DNA of 64,000 bases from Archangium lansingense (GTDB lineage: Bacteria; Myxococcota; Myxococcia; Myxococcales; Myxococcaceae), in the NCBI RefSeq assembly GCF_026626635.1, contig NZ_JAPNKA010000001.1, positions 10,090,501-10,154,500 of the forward strand, read 5' to 3'. The first letter of the stretch is position 1, and every line of letters begins with the position of its first letter. The notes under the pieces were generated by a model, which saw only the letters and a program-made list of their open reading frames with translations, ran no database searches and was not told where the DNA came from. Below, in pieces: positions 51,132-59,542 of the stretch. The position numbers and the translations under genes were made by a program.

Positions 51132-52495
51132 GGCGTCCTAGTGGCCAGCTTGTTGAGCGTGGAGCCCGGCTTGCATACCTCCCCTGCAATCTTGTCGAGC
51201 GCGCCCAGGAGCCTGGGCCGGCACTCAATCTGGGTTCGACAAGGTCCAAGCGCTTTCTCCAGCCGCTCGAAAATCTCGCTGTGGTACGCCTCGGGATGGG
51301 GCCCCTTGTGGTCTCGCAGATAGACAATGTTCGCCGGGTCATCCAGGCTCATCCCCGCTCGTTCGAAGAACTCCTCGAACCGAGGAGTCCAAGGGCCGCC
51401 ATTGCTTTCGGATATGTCGTTCTTGTTGGTGCACAGGTGGTGGCGATGGTGGCCGTCCTGCTTCGACTCCGTACACGCCCCCGTCGTCCGCGCCACGCTC
51501 ACCGCTGACGCCACCGCAGCGGTCGCCGTGTTCGCCGTCACCCCCATCAGCACCACCGTCCCCTCCGCCACATTCACCTGCGCCCTCGTCCCCATCACCA
51601 CCCTCACGCCTCCCCTCGTGCCCCCTCCCGCCATGGCGAAGCGCGGCGGCGACAGGCTCGCCCATAGCCCTCCCTTCGGCACCTCCGGTAACCCCCTCGC
51701 CAGCTTCGCCCCCGCCACCGTCACCAGCACCCTCAGCCCCACTCCTCCCAACGCCTTCCCGAAGCGCCTGGCCACCTCCTCCAACTCCTCCCTCGTACTC
51801 GCCGCCTCCGCCTCCTGGTACAGCCTCAGGCACGCCTGCCCCACGCTGTAGAGCTCCGCCGCGCTGTACGTCAGTAGCAGCCCCACTGTCACCGCTCCCG
51901 CCAACGCCTTGGAGAACACCGGCTCTGGTACCGCCCACGCCAGCATGTACAGCATCATGGACGTCCCCACGGACAGCAGGACCGCGGGCGAGCTGAACAG
52001 CTCCAGCGCCGCCTCCCTCACTCCTTCCCCCATGTAGCGCGGCGAGAGCCTCAGCGCCTGAAACCACCTGGCGCTCTCCAGCGTCCCCGGCAGCTCCACC
52101 TGCGCCGGCCCCAACAGCTCCTCGTACTCCTCTCTCACCCGCCTCTCCAACGCCGAGGGCCTCGCCTCCTCCGCTGGCACATGGCCCGCCAGGGCCAACA
52201 TCGTTGCCGGGTGCGGCTTCTCCTTCTTCCTCCTGCTCGCCTGCTGGAATTCCTCCTCCAGCGCCTCCACCACCTCTCTCGCCTCTTCCTCCCTCCACAG
52301 CCCCAGCGCCGGGTTCGGCTTCAACCTCTTGAAGCTCAGCCTCAGCCCCTGCCCCTCGTCCCCCTGGTACCCGCTCACTCCCACCTCCCCCAGCACCGGC
52401 ACCGGCACCTCGTCCTTGGCCCTTGCTGAAGTGCCCCCCAGCGCCATCGCCAACAGCAACAGCAGGTAGCTGGGTTGAAGGACTCTTGGCTGCAT
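51128..52495 (-). CDS. exported AHH-type nuclease toxin (cassette C)
   Basis: 455 residues with an intact frame. Same plan as copy A: Sec signal (LLLLLAMALGGTSARA), charged helical part, hydrophobic hairpin, Gly/Ala linker, then AHH domain (HHRHHLCTNKNDISES, GMSLDDPANIVYLRDHKGPH). The N-terminal 370 residues are almost identical to copy B, while the last 85 residues differ more from both A and B (RFEEFFERAGMSL, LEKALGPCRTQIECRPRLLG). This is the usual polymorphic-toxin pattern of a constant carrier and a variable tip, here mild. The partner Imm11 overlaps the stop. Confidence 0.85.
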   Translation of the reverse strand: MQPRVLQPSYLLLLLAMALGGTSARAKDEVPVPVLGEVGVSGYQGDEGQGLRLSFKRLKPNPALGLWREEEAREVVEALEEEFQQASRRKKEKPHPATMLALAGHVPAEEARPSALERRVREEYEELLGPAQVELPGTLESARWFQALRLSPRYMGEGVREAALELFSSPAVLLSVGTSMMLYMLAWAVPEPVFSKALAGAVTVGLLLTYSAAELYSVGQACLRLYQEAEAASTREELEEVARRFGKALGGVGLRVLVTVAGAKLARGLPEVPKGGLWASLSPPRFAMAGGGTRGGVRVVMGTRAQVNVAEGTVVLMGVTANTATAAVASAVSVARTTGACTESKQDGHHRHHLCTNKNDISESNGGPWTPRFEEFFERAGMSLDDPANIVYLRDHKGPHPEAYHSEIFERLEKALGPCRTQIECRPRLLGALDKIAGEVCKPGSTLNKLATRTP

Positions 52496-52547
52496 GTGCG
52501 GCTCCTCCGGCCCTTCGGAATGCAAGGCGGTGGCGGCCAGTGTCCCT

Positions 52548-52560
52548 CACCTCGGAGGTG
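52548..52560. promoter_or_regulatory. conserved 13-bp dyad upstream of toxin C
   Basis: CACCTCGGAGGTG, third copy, 53 bp before the toxin ATG at 52495. Confidence 0.4.
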
Positions 52561-52597
52561 GGATGCCAGACACGACCCTGGCCCGGGGCTCGCGGCC

Positions 52598-52757
52598 TCA
52601 CCGCCGCGATGGCCCGGGCTGCACTCACGCTGGTGGAAGCCATCGGCCGCGAGCGCATGCTGTCCACCCCGGCCCAACCTCGACTTCAACTCCCTGCTGC
52701 GCACCCTGCGCGAGCGCAGCGCCACGCTCGCCCCCGTCGAGCCCCGCTTCCACCCAG
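52598..52757. repeat. decayed fragment shared with 46844-46995
   Basis: Second copy of the stretch found upstream of toxin A, including the LTLVEAIGRERML-like and RTLRERSATLAPVEPRFHP-like pieces, with a short insertion relative to A. The following 130 bases to the SDR gene show nothing recognisable. Confidence 0.5.
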
Positions 52758-52888
52758 GAGCCCAGGTGAGGGCGGCGGGCGAGTGTAGAGAGGAGGAGAA
52801 GGACTGCTGGCGGGTGCCGCAAGGGCGGCGCGCCGGGCCAGAGCAGATGCCACGCAGCCCCTTGGGGTACACGCCCGCCCCGCGCTGA

Positions 52889-53662
52889 TCAGGGCAGGCT
52901 GGAGGACCAGCCACCGTCCACGGTGTAGGCACCACCGGTGCAGTAACTGCTGTCATCGCTGGCGAGGAAGAGGTTCACCCGGGCGACCTCCTCGTTGGAG
53001 GCGAAGCGCTTGAGGGGCACACGCCCAGCGACCCAGGCCCGGATCTCGGCCTCTTTGCCGGCCCCCAGGGTCCGCTCCACATTGGCCATCATGTCGTTGT
53101 CGACGGGGCCAGGGCACACCGCGTTGACCCGGATGCGGTGGGGCGCGCCGTCGATCGCGGCCGCGCGCGCGATCCCCACGACGGCGTGCTTGCTGGCCAC
53201 GTACGGCGAGGAGACCCCCATCCCACCGAGGCCTCCCGCCGAGGAGGTGAGGATGATGCTCCCACCGCCGCGCTTCTGCAGTTCGGGGAACGCGTACTTG
53301 ATGGCCAGCCACGTACCGCGCACGTTGATGGCCATCACCGAGTCGAAGGACTCCACGGAGATGTCGGAGATGGGGTGGAACTCCCCCTGGATGCCCGCGT
53401 TGCTCACCAGAAGGTCGAGCCCTCCATGGCGCGCCACCGCCTCACGGAGGTAGCGCTGGGTGTCCTCGACCTGGGAGACATCCGCCACGGTGTAGCTGAT
53501 GTTCTCGTGGTTGATCGCCTGCACCGTCTTGCGAAGCTTCTCCTCGTTTCGGCCCACCACCACCACCCGGGCGCCCTCCTGGACGAAGAGCGCGGCCGTC
53601 GCCGCTCCGATGCCACTGCCGCCGCCGGTGATGATCGCAACCTTGTTCTGCAACCGATTCAT
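52889..53662 (-). CDS. short-chain dehydrogenase/reductase
   Basis: 257 residues; the ATG at 53662 has AGGGAG upstream. Classical SDR with the NAD(P) motif TGGGSGIG near 12-19, NAG in LLVSNAGIQG, the catalytic Ser in ILTSSAGG, the YxxxK active site YVASKHA and the C-terminal VDGGWSSS. The Asp in TVADVSQ and Arg after VVVVG point to NADP rather than NAD, but not decisively. It should reduce or oxidise a small ketone or alcohol in the cytosol. It is divergent from the DUF6151 gene with 170 bp between; no pathway context. Confidence 0.9.
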   Translation of the reverse strand: MNRLQNKVAIITGGGSGIGAATAALFVQEGARVVVVGRNEEKLRKTVQAINHENISYTVADVSQVEDTQRYLREAVARHGGLDLLVSNAGIQGEFHPISDISVESFDSVMAINVRGTWLAIKYAFPELQKRGGGSIILTSSAGGLGGMGVSSPYVASKHAVVGIARAAAIDGAPHRIRVNAVCPGPVDNDMMANVERTLGAGKEAEIRAWVAGRVPLKRFASNEEVARVNLFLASDDSSYCTGGAYTVDGGWSSSLP

Positions 53663-53832
53663 GATGTGCTCCCTCTCGAGGTCGACGGGTGCACCCGCCA
53701 CCGGTCGACAGCGCGGAACCTAGTTCAGGTGCACGGCCTGTCCACCAGCCTGGCGCACAGCTCGGCGGCACCCGTCAGCAGCCCTTCACCGCTTATCCGA
53801 GCGCGCGTCAAAAGGTGGTATGCGGGGGTCCC

Positions 53833-54465
53833 ATGTCTAGAGACGTCGAACTCCAGTGTCGTTGCGGAAAGATACACGGCTGGCTGCGCGATGCGGCACC
53901 AGACTCGGTGAACCGCGTCGTCTGCTACTGCGACGACTGTCAGGCATTCCTGCACCATCTCGGCCGCGCCGAGCTGCTCGACGAGCACGGCGGCTCGGAT
54001 ATCGTGCAGGTCGCGCCATCGACGCTCTCGTTCGATCGTGGCACCGAACTCGTCACCGCCGTGCGCCTCACGCCCAAGGGCCTCTATCGCTGGTACGCGA
54101 GCTGCTGCAAGACGCCGCTCGGCAACACGGTGTCGCCGCAGCTCCCGTTCGTCGGGATCGTCACCGAACTGTTCCAGCAGGCGCCGAACGCCCCCCGGTG
54201 TGACGAGGTCTTCGGCGCGCCGCGCGGTGGGATCCTCGGCAAGTTCGCGATCGGCAATCCGCCGCCCGGGTCGGTGAAGCCGAACGTGCGCCTGCTCGCG
54301 CGTACGATCCGCAAGTTGCTCGGCTGGAAGCTCCGCGGCAAGGCGTGGCCACATCCGTTCTTCGACCGCGCGAGCGGCAATCCGAAGTACCCCGTCACGG
54401 TGCTGTCCACGGCCGAGCGTGACGCGCTACGCTCGCTGTGTGGCCCGCGTCCCGCTCGCGCGTGA
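53833..54465 (+). CDS. DUF6151 (GFA-like, zinc) family protein
   Basis: 210 residues from the ATG at 53833. Cysteine motifs of the glutathione-dependent formaldehyde-activating enzyme/Mss4-like fold are visible: LQCRCGKIHG, CYCDDCQAFLHHLG and SCCKTPLGN, enough for the structural and catalytic zinc sites. The remainder (ARTIRKLLGWKLRGKAWPHP) fits the DUF6151 subgroup. GFA-type proteins speed formation of S-hydroxymethylglutathione, but function in this subgroup is not established. It lies just before a block of transposon debris. Confidence 0.8.
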   Translation: MSRDVELQCRCGKIHGWLRDAAPDSVNRVVCYCDDCQAFLHHLGRAELLDEHGGSDIVQVAPSTLSFDRGTELVTAVRLTPKGLYRWYASCCKTPLGNTVSPQLPFVGIVTELFQQAPNAPRCDEVFGAPRGGILGKFAIGNPPPGSVKPNVRLLARTIRKLLGWKLRGKAWPHPFFDRASGNPKYPVTVLSTAERDALRSLCGPRPARA

Positions 54466-54489
54466 CCGCCGGAATCGGTGTCAAAGAAC

Positions 54490-54947
54490 CCGGAATCGGT
54501 GTCAAAGAACTCGAAACGCGGGACTCGAGTCCAAACGAGACTCGGCGTGGGCAGGTGACGCTCCCGGCCTCCACGTGTTTCTGGGGACTTGCGGTTGGCC
54601 TGCGCGGTGCATCGCCCTCGCGGAGCGTAGGAGGGATAGGGGATGGGCTGGCCGCTGAGAATGTTTCAAGCGGGGCACTCCTGTCATGGGAGCACGGGCC
54701 GTGCGCTCTCAGCACCCGCAATACCCGGCCCGAGCACCTCGAGCGCAGCCCTCGACCGTTGGGGCATGCCTCCTCGCTCCAGGCGTTGAAGCAACTGCGC
54801 GAGCAGTACCGTGTCTTCGTCGCGGCGTTCCGCGAGGCGGCAGCTCGGTGGCGGCTGGGGGATTTCTCAGCTCCCTTTCCCCTCTTCTCCTTCCCTCCGC
54901 GTTTCGTGCCCGGTCGTATTGCTCAAATTCTTTGACACCCTCTCCGG
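54490..54947 (+). mobile_element. 458-bp inverted-repeat element, copy 1
   Basis: Bounded by 26-bp imperfect inverted repeats: the left one starts CCGGAATCGGTGTCAAAG at 54490, the right one at 54922-54947 is its reverse complement with about six mismatches. A further left-end copy of about 20 bp lies immediately before (54469-54488). Inside, a plus-strand frame carries the tail of a Y1/REP-associated-type transposase (QALKQLREQYRVFVAAFREA, then FSAPFPLFSFPPRFVP), out of frame with its upstream part. Non-functional as a transposase. Copy 2 of the same length is at 57948-58405, same orientation. Confidence 0.75.
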
Positions 54948-55205
54948 GGCTCCAGGCCACGCGCGCGCGAGTCGAGCACTTGGAGGCGCAACACGCCGAG
55001 GGTGCACGTATGGAGCGGCTGGGGGACGATCTCGAGGCCTTCGCCGCAGCCATCCGGGACGGCTTGGAGGCACTCGACTTCGCCGGGCGCCAACGGCTCG
55101 TCCGCTTGCTCGTCGAGCGGGTCATCGTGCTGGGGGAGGACGTCACCATCGAGCATGCAGTCCCCCTCTCCGGCCGTTTTTGTCGTTTGCGTCCTGATGA
55201 TCGAG
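54948..55205 (+). pseudogene. 3' remnant of a serine recombinase gene
   Basis: The frame encodes RVEHLEAQHAEGARMERLGD, then FAAAIRDGLEALDFAGRQRL and VERVIVLGEDVTIEHAVPLS. This is the coiled tail and last strand of large serine recombinases from transposons and prophages. The catalytic domain is missing. It directly abuts the right end of the 458-bp element and runs into the IS91-type remnant. Confidence 0.65.
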
Positions 55206-55676
55206 GCGAGCGAGGTGGGGAGAGGCCTGCCCCGGTATGTGGAGCGGGACTTCGCCAGGTGCCTGGAATGCGGTGTGCTGGCGCACGGCTTCGCGCGGGT
55301 GCGCTGTGAGAGTTGCAAGGACGAGCTTCTCGTCGCCTTCTCCTGCAAGGGACGCGGGGGGTGCCCGTCCTGCAACGCGAAGCGGGCGCATGTGACGGCG
55401 GCGCACCTGGTGGAGCGGGTGCTGCCGCATGTGCCCTACCGACAGTGGACGCTGTTCTTTCCGCACCGGGTGCGGTGGGTGCTGCTCAAGGACGTGGGAC
55501 TGCTCTCGGAGGTTCTCACCGTCCTCCTCCGCCTCCTTGCTCCAGCCCGCCTCCCAGCAACAGGGCCCCCATTCCGCCTATACGCCAGGAATCTCGTCAG
55601 CCCCGTCCACCGGTTGCTTCGAGGCTCCAAGGGTGTCGACGAAACACGTCGGCCATCGCCTCCGCCCAGCAGATGA
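55197..55676 (+). pseudogene. IS91-type transposase remnant (zinc-binding N-terminus)
   Basis: The sequence encodes LPRYVERDFARCLECGVLAH, FARVRCESCK, LVAFSCKGRGGCPSCNAKRA and LVERVLPHVPYRQWTLFFPH, the zinc-binding start of IS91/Y2 transposases. After about 120 residues the similarity ends and the frame stops at 55676. The catalytic HUH and Tyr part is gone. It contains the 24-bp repeat at 55560-55583, where a second element appears to have joined. The bases from 55677 to 55874 hold no gene. Confidence 0.75.
55560..55583. repeat. 24-bp sequence shared with 10706-10729 (inverted)
   Basis: Exact reverse complement of 10706-10729. It lies where IS91 similarity ends, so it probably marks the end of another insertion. 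Confidence 0.5.
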
Positions 55677-55874
55677 GCCCGCCTGCGCCATCTTCAGGTA
55701 AGCTGGAAGGCGCCACCGAGAGCGCGGGCTACTCAGCCCACCAGCGCATCCGCCGCTCGCTCCTTCAGGCGACTCGAAACTGCGAAACTCGACTCTAGGA
55801 AACACTCGCCTGGCATCAGCGTCCCAGTGTGCTCTAGGAAAGGGCGTTGTCAGTTTTCAGCTGGAGGGTTCGTC

Positions 55875-57644
55875 ATGCCCAACGGCATATCGCTCCACCT
55901 GGGATTGAATGCAGTCGACTCCACACACTATGGCAGCCCGCTCCTACTGGGTGGCTGCCACAACGATGCGCTCGACATGAGGGCCATCGCGCACGCCACC
56001 GGTTTCCGTTCGCGGGTTTTCCTCGACGCCGAGGCCACCGCGCCAAGTGTCCTCGCGGCGATCAACGACGCGGCGCGCGAGCTGCGCGCCGGCGACACGT
56101 TCTTGATTACCTACGCGGGGCATGGTGCCCAGGTACCGGACGTGAGTGGCGACGAGGCCGACGCGCTCGACGAGACCTGGGTCTTGTTCGACCGAATGCT
56201 GCTGGACGACGAGCTGTATGCCGCGCTGGCGGCCTTCTCCGGCGGCGTGCGCGTCCTGTTCATCTCGGACAGTTGTCATAGCGGCTCGATTGCGCGGGAG
56301 GCAGTGTACCGCGAGCTTGCGGAAGCGAGCCCGCTGGCCTCGCAGTATGCGGGCACGACCAGCGTCTTCCGTACCCCCAGCGAGCCGGGGTTCGGGCAGC
56401 GGGTGTGGAGCCAGCATGCGGGTCAATACCGGATGCTCACCCGAGGGACACCCCCGAATCCTCGAGAACTGGTCCGTGCGGCGGTGATCCAGCTCTCAGG
56501 GTGCCAGGACGACCAGCTATCGGCTGACGGAGAGGGCAACGGTCTATTCACCAGCAAGCTTAAGGATGTCTGGAGCGGTGGGCAGTTTCGCGGGAGCCAC
56601 CGCGCGTTCTGGCAACGCATCGGGCAGGCCATGCCCCCGACACAGAGCCCAGGCTACCTCACCTACGGTGGGGGAGTGTCTGACTTCGAGAAAGAGCGGC
56701 CATTCACCGTCTCGACTACCACACCGGTGGCGGACAAAACAACGACAGGAGGCTGTATGATGAGCACGCAGGAATCCGGCGAAGAGATGATGCCAGAAGT
56801 TCTCGCCGAGCTGAAGCGGCGCTTTCCAGCGTTGGACTTGCCCGGCGCGGAATCCGGCGTGCATCCCGCGGGCAACGGCGGCGGTTCGTTCGTGGGGGGC
56901 CCGACGGAGGCTCCCCGCCAAGCATCATCCGCCGCACAGCGCGCCGTGACGGGGGCCCCCATCGTTCGCACCCAGTGGTGGGGCCTCCAAATCGAAATCA
57001 GCCATGAGGATCTCCTCCGATTCACGAGCGCTGCCGACCCGGCAAGTGCCTTTGTCGCCGCAATCGGACCTATGACCGGCCCAGCGGCGCCATACATGAT
57101 GGCGGCCTCCTTCTTCGTTGCCGCTGCGACGCAGTTGCTGAGGAGCCTGGATCGCGGCAATGGCGTGACCCTCGTGATGTCGTGGTTTGCGCCCGGCGCG
57201 TTCGTTCCCATCACCACCCCTGGGGGGCGTGGCCTTGCGACTCGAGGCCTGGGCGAGCCCTACGAGCAAGCGGGCGAACCCTGGGTGCGGAACTACAGCG
57301 GATGGTTCTCCGGGATACGTCTGGAGGAGGACATCTACTGGAACCTCCCCGTTGGCACGGTTCGCGAGTCCGTGATCGTGCACACGAACCCGCCAGGGTT
57401 TGGCAACGTTTACTTCAACGGCTGGCTCTCCGACGATGCGAGCGTCGGTCACTTCCGCCTGCACGTCGGGGTTGCGCCGTTCCAGGGCGGGCGCGTGGAG
57501 GTGCGAATGATGGTCCGCAACGCGGACGGGAGTCGCTCGGTTTCCACGGCGAGCGGGAGTCGCCCGGGTTCCACGGCGAACGGGAGTCGCCCCGGTTCCA
57601 CGGTCGTTCCGGGGCCGCGCCCGCTCACGAGCGAAGAACTCTGA
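55875..57644 (+). CDS. caspase-family (C14) peptidase with membrane-active-looking C-terminal half
   Basis: 589 residues; GGAGGG precedes the ATG at 55875. Residues 1-260 form a caspase p20-like domain: strand ISLHLGLNAVD, catalytic His83 in TYAGHGAQ and catalytic Cys134 in ISDSCHSGS. The polar residues around the dyad resemble orthocaspases, which cut after Arg or Lys. Residues 285-370 are a disordered linker. Residues about 385-440 are strongly hydrophobic (FVAAIGPMTGPAAPYMMAAS, then FFVAAATQLLRSLDRG), followed by a beta-rich domain (GVTLVMSWFAPGAFVPI) of no known family and a GSRPGST repeat tail. It may be a cell-death or defence effector. It lies between two 458-bp elements. CTCTAGGAAA occurs twice in the promoter region. 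Confidence 0.85.
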   Translation: MPNGISLHLGLNAVDSTHYGSPLLLGGCHNDALDMRAIAHATGFRSRVFLDAEATAPSVLAAINDAARELRAGDTFLITYAGHGAQVPDVSGDEADALDETWVLFDRMLLDDELYAALAAFSGGVRVLFISDSCHSGSIAREAVYRELAEASPLASQYAGTTSVFRTPSEPGFGQRVWSQHAGQYRMLTRGTPPNPRELVRAAVIQLSGCQDDQLSADGEGNGLFTSKLKDVWSGGQFRGSHRAFWQRIGQAMPPTQSPGYLTYGGGVSDFEKERPFTVSTTTPVADKTTTGGCMMSTQESGEEMMPEVLAELKRRFPALDLPGAESGVHPAGNGGGSFVGGPTEAPRQASSAAQRAVTGAPIVRTQWWGLQIEISHEDLLRFTSAADPASAFVAAIGPMTGPAAPYMMAASFFVAAATQLLRSLDRGNGVTLVMSWFAPGAFVPITTPGGRGLATRGLGEPYEQAGEPWVRNYSGWFSGIRLEEDIYWNLPVGTVRESVIVHTNPPGFGNVYFNGWLSDDASVGHFRLHVGVAPFQGGRVEVRMMVRNADGSRSVSTASGSRPGSTANGSRPGSTVVPGPRPLTSEEL

Positions 57645-57947
57645 GCAGCGAGGGGAACTGTCCGACTGCGGTCGGGTGCGACCGCTGTCGGCAGCCGGCG
57701 CACGGCTAATACTACCCGGTCAGATGCGAGAGGGCCCGAGAGGAGGAGCTCGGGCACCGATGCTACGTAAGACCTCGCCGCGGCCCGTGGAGGCGGAGGT
57801 TGACGTCGAGTTCAAGGCATGAGGTGACGAGCACCGCTCCCCCCAGCGGGGGCAGAGCCGAAGCCACAAGAGGCGAGCCCATCGCCTGAGGCAACAGTGA
57901 AGGCGGAGCCGAAGAAGGAGCGGACGCCACGAGTGGATTGGGCCGGG
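57645..57947. other. gene-free stretch after the caspase gene
   Basis: About 300 bases with several short frames but no coding sign. It ends at the left inverted repeat of element copy 2. Confidence 0.5.
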
Positions 57948-58405
57948 CCGGAATCGGTGTCAAAGAACTCGAAACGCGGGACTCGAGTCCAAACGAGACT
58001 CGGCGTGGACAGGTGACGCTCCCGGCCTCCACGTGTTTCTGGGGACTTGCGGTTGGCCTGCGCGGTGCATCGCCCTCGCGGAGCGTAGGAGGGATAGGGG
58101 ATGGGCTGGCCGCTGAGAATGTTTCAAGCGGGGCACTCCTGTCATGGGAGCACGGGCCGTGCGCTCTCAGCACCCGCAATACCCGGCCCGAGCACCTCAA
58201 GCGCAGCCCGCGACCGTTGGGGCATGCCTCCTCGCTCCAGGCGTTGAAGCAACTGCGCGAGCAGTACCGTGTCTTCGTCGCGGCGTTCCGCGAGGCGGCA
58301 GCTCGGTGGCGGCTGGGGGATTTCTCAGCTCCCTTTCCCCTCTTCTCCTTCCCTCCGCGTTTCGTGCCCGGTCGTATTGCTCAAATTCTTTGACACCCTC
58401 TCCGG
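57948..58405 (+). mobile_element. 458-bp inverted-repeat element, copy 2
   Basis: Same length and nearly the same sequence as copy 1 (54490-54947), in the same orientation, with the same 26-bp inverted ends (57948-57973 and 58380-58405) and the same decayed transposase tail. The two copies flank the caspase gene and the recombinase and IS91 remnants like the ends of a composite transposon. Confidence 0.75.
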
Positions 58406-58549
58406 GCCCGGCGTGCTCCTCATGGGGTACCCGTCAGCGCTCCTCTCCTCCCTCTCTGCTCCCGCCCGCTACCCCCTACAGGGATCCTGTCCTTCCTATA
58501 CGTCGATGATGCTGCTGGCGTGTTCGCTCAGGCGATAGAGTTGCGCTCC

Positions 58550-59482
58550 ATGCAACCCATCGACTTGAACCTGCTCACCGCGCTGGATGCACTCCTCCAG
58601 GCGGGCAGCGTGACCGGAGCGGCCCGGCGGATGAATCTCAGCGCCCCCGCGATGAGCCGGACCCTGGCACGGATCCGCGAGGCCGTGGGAGATCCGATCC
58701 TCGTGCGCGCGGGGCGCAAGCTCGTCCCGACCCCCCACGCCCTGGCGTTGCGGGGCCGCGTGCACGAGGTCGTGGAGCAGGCCGCGGGACTGCTTCGACC
58801 GGGCGGCGAGCTGGAGCCCGCAACGCTCGACCGCGTCTTCACGCTCCGGTCGGGTGATGGGCTCGCCGGGATGTTCGCCGAGTCTCTCACCCGGTTGTTT
58901 CAACAAGAGGCCCCGCGTGTCGTAACGCGCTTCGTCCCGGAGGGCGACGAAGACGTCGGAGCACTCCGCGACGGCCAGGTGGATCTCGACCTGGGGGTCA
59001 TTGGCGCAATGGGTCCCGAGGTGCGAGTCCAGACCCTGTTCCACGACCGGTATGTCGCCGTGGTGCGGGGCGGCCATCCGATCCTCCGGGGACGCTACTC
59101 GTTCGAGCGGCTCGCCGATCATCCGCACATCTCCACCTCACGCCGGGGCAAGCTGCGCGGTCCGTTGGACGAGGTCCTCTCGAACATGGGCATCACACGT
59201 ACGGTCGCATTGGCACTTCCGTCCATGCAGGCCACGCTGGTCGTCGTTGCCGGGTCGGACATGATCGCGACGGTTCCGGAGCGGTGCTCGGAACGTGCTC
59301 GCGAGGCGCTCGGCTTGAAGACACTTCCCATGCCCTCGACCTTGCCTACGGTCGCCATCTCCCAAGCCTGGCATCCACGGTTCGACGCGGACGGCGGGCA
59401 TCGCTGGCTCAGGGAGTGCGTTCGCCGCGTGTGCGGAAGGGAGGGCCGCCGGAAGTCGAACGCAGCCCGTATCTCGCCGTGA
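58550..59482 (+). CDS. LysR-family transcriptional regulator (NodD-like branch)
   Basis: 310 residues from the ATG at 58550; a GTG at 58520 is an alternative. Helix-turn-helix: LNLLTALDALLQAGSVTGAA, then NLSAPAMSRTLARIREAVGD, with the PxAMSRTLxRIRE pattern of the NodD/LinR branch, which uses a slightly different recognition helix from classical LysR. The effector domain follows (GDGLAGMFAESLTRLFQQ). It is convergent with the VOC-family gene at 59543, with 60 bp between. No divergent target gene is visible, because the upstream side is transposon debris, so it may have lost its original neighbour. Confidence 0.9.
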   Translation: MQPIDLNLLTALDALLQAGSVTGAARRMNLSAPAMSRTLARIREAVGDPILVRAGRKLVPTPHALALRGRVHEVVEQAAGLLRPGGELEPATLDRVFTLRSGDGLAGMFAESLTRLFQQEAPRVVTRFVPEGDEDVGALRDGQVDLDLGVIGAMGPEVRVQTLFHDRYVAVVRGGHPILRGRYSFERLADHPHISTSRRGKLRGPLDEVLSNMGITRTVALALPSMQATLVVVAGSDMIATVPERCSERAREALGLKTLPMPSTLPTVAISQAWHPRFDADGGHRWLRECVRRVCGREGRRKSNAARISP

Positions 59483-59542
59483 GGGTGCCCATGGGTAACG
59501 GACTGGACGTCGCGATGTGGACGCACTGAAACCCAATGTGCG

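Noticed and set aside
55875..57644. Caspase protein as a CRISPR-associated or TPR-CHAT-type effector
   Set aside because: No CRISPR array, cas gene, TPR or sensor partner gene occurs nearby in the window.
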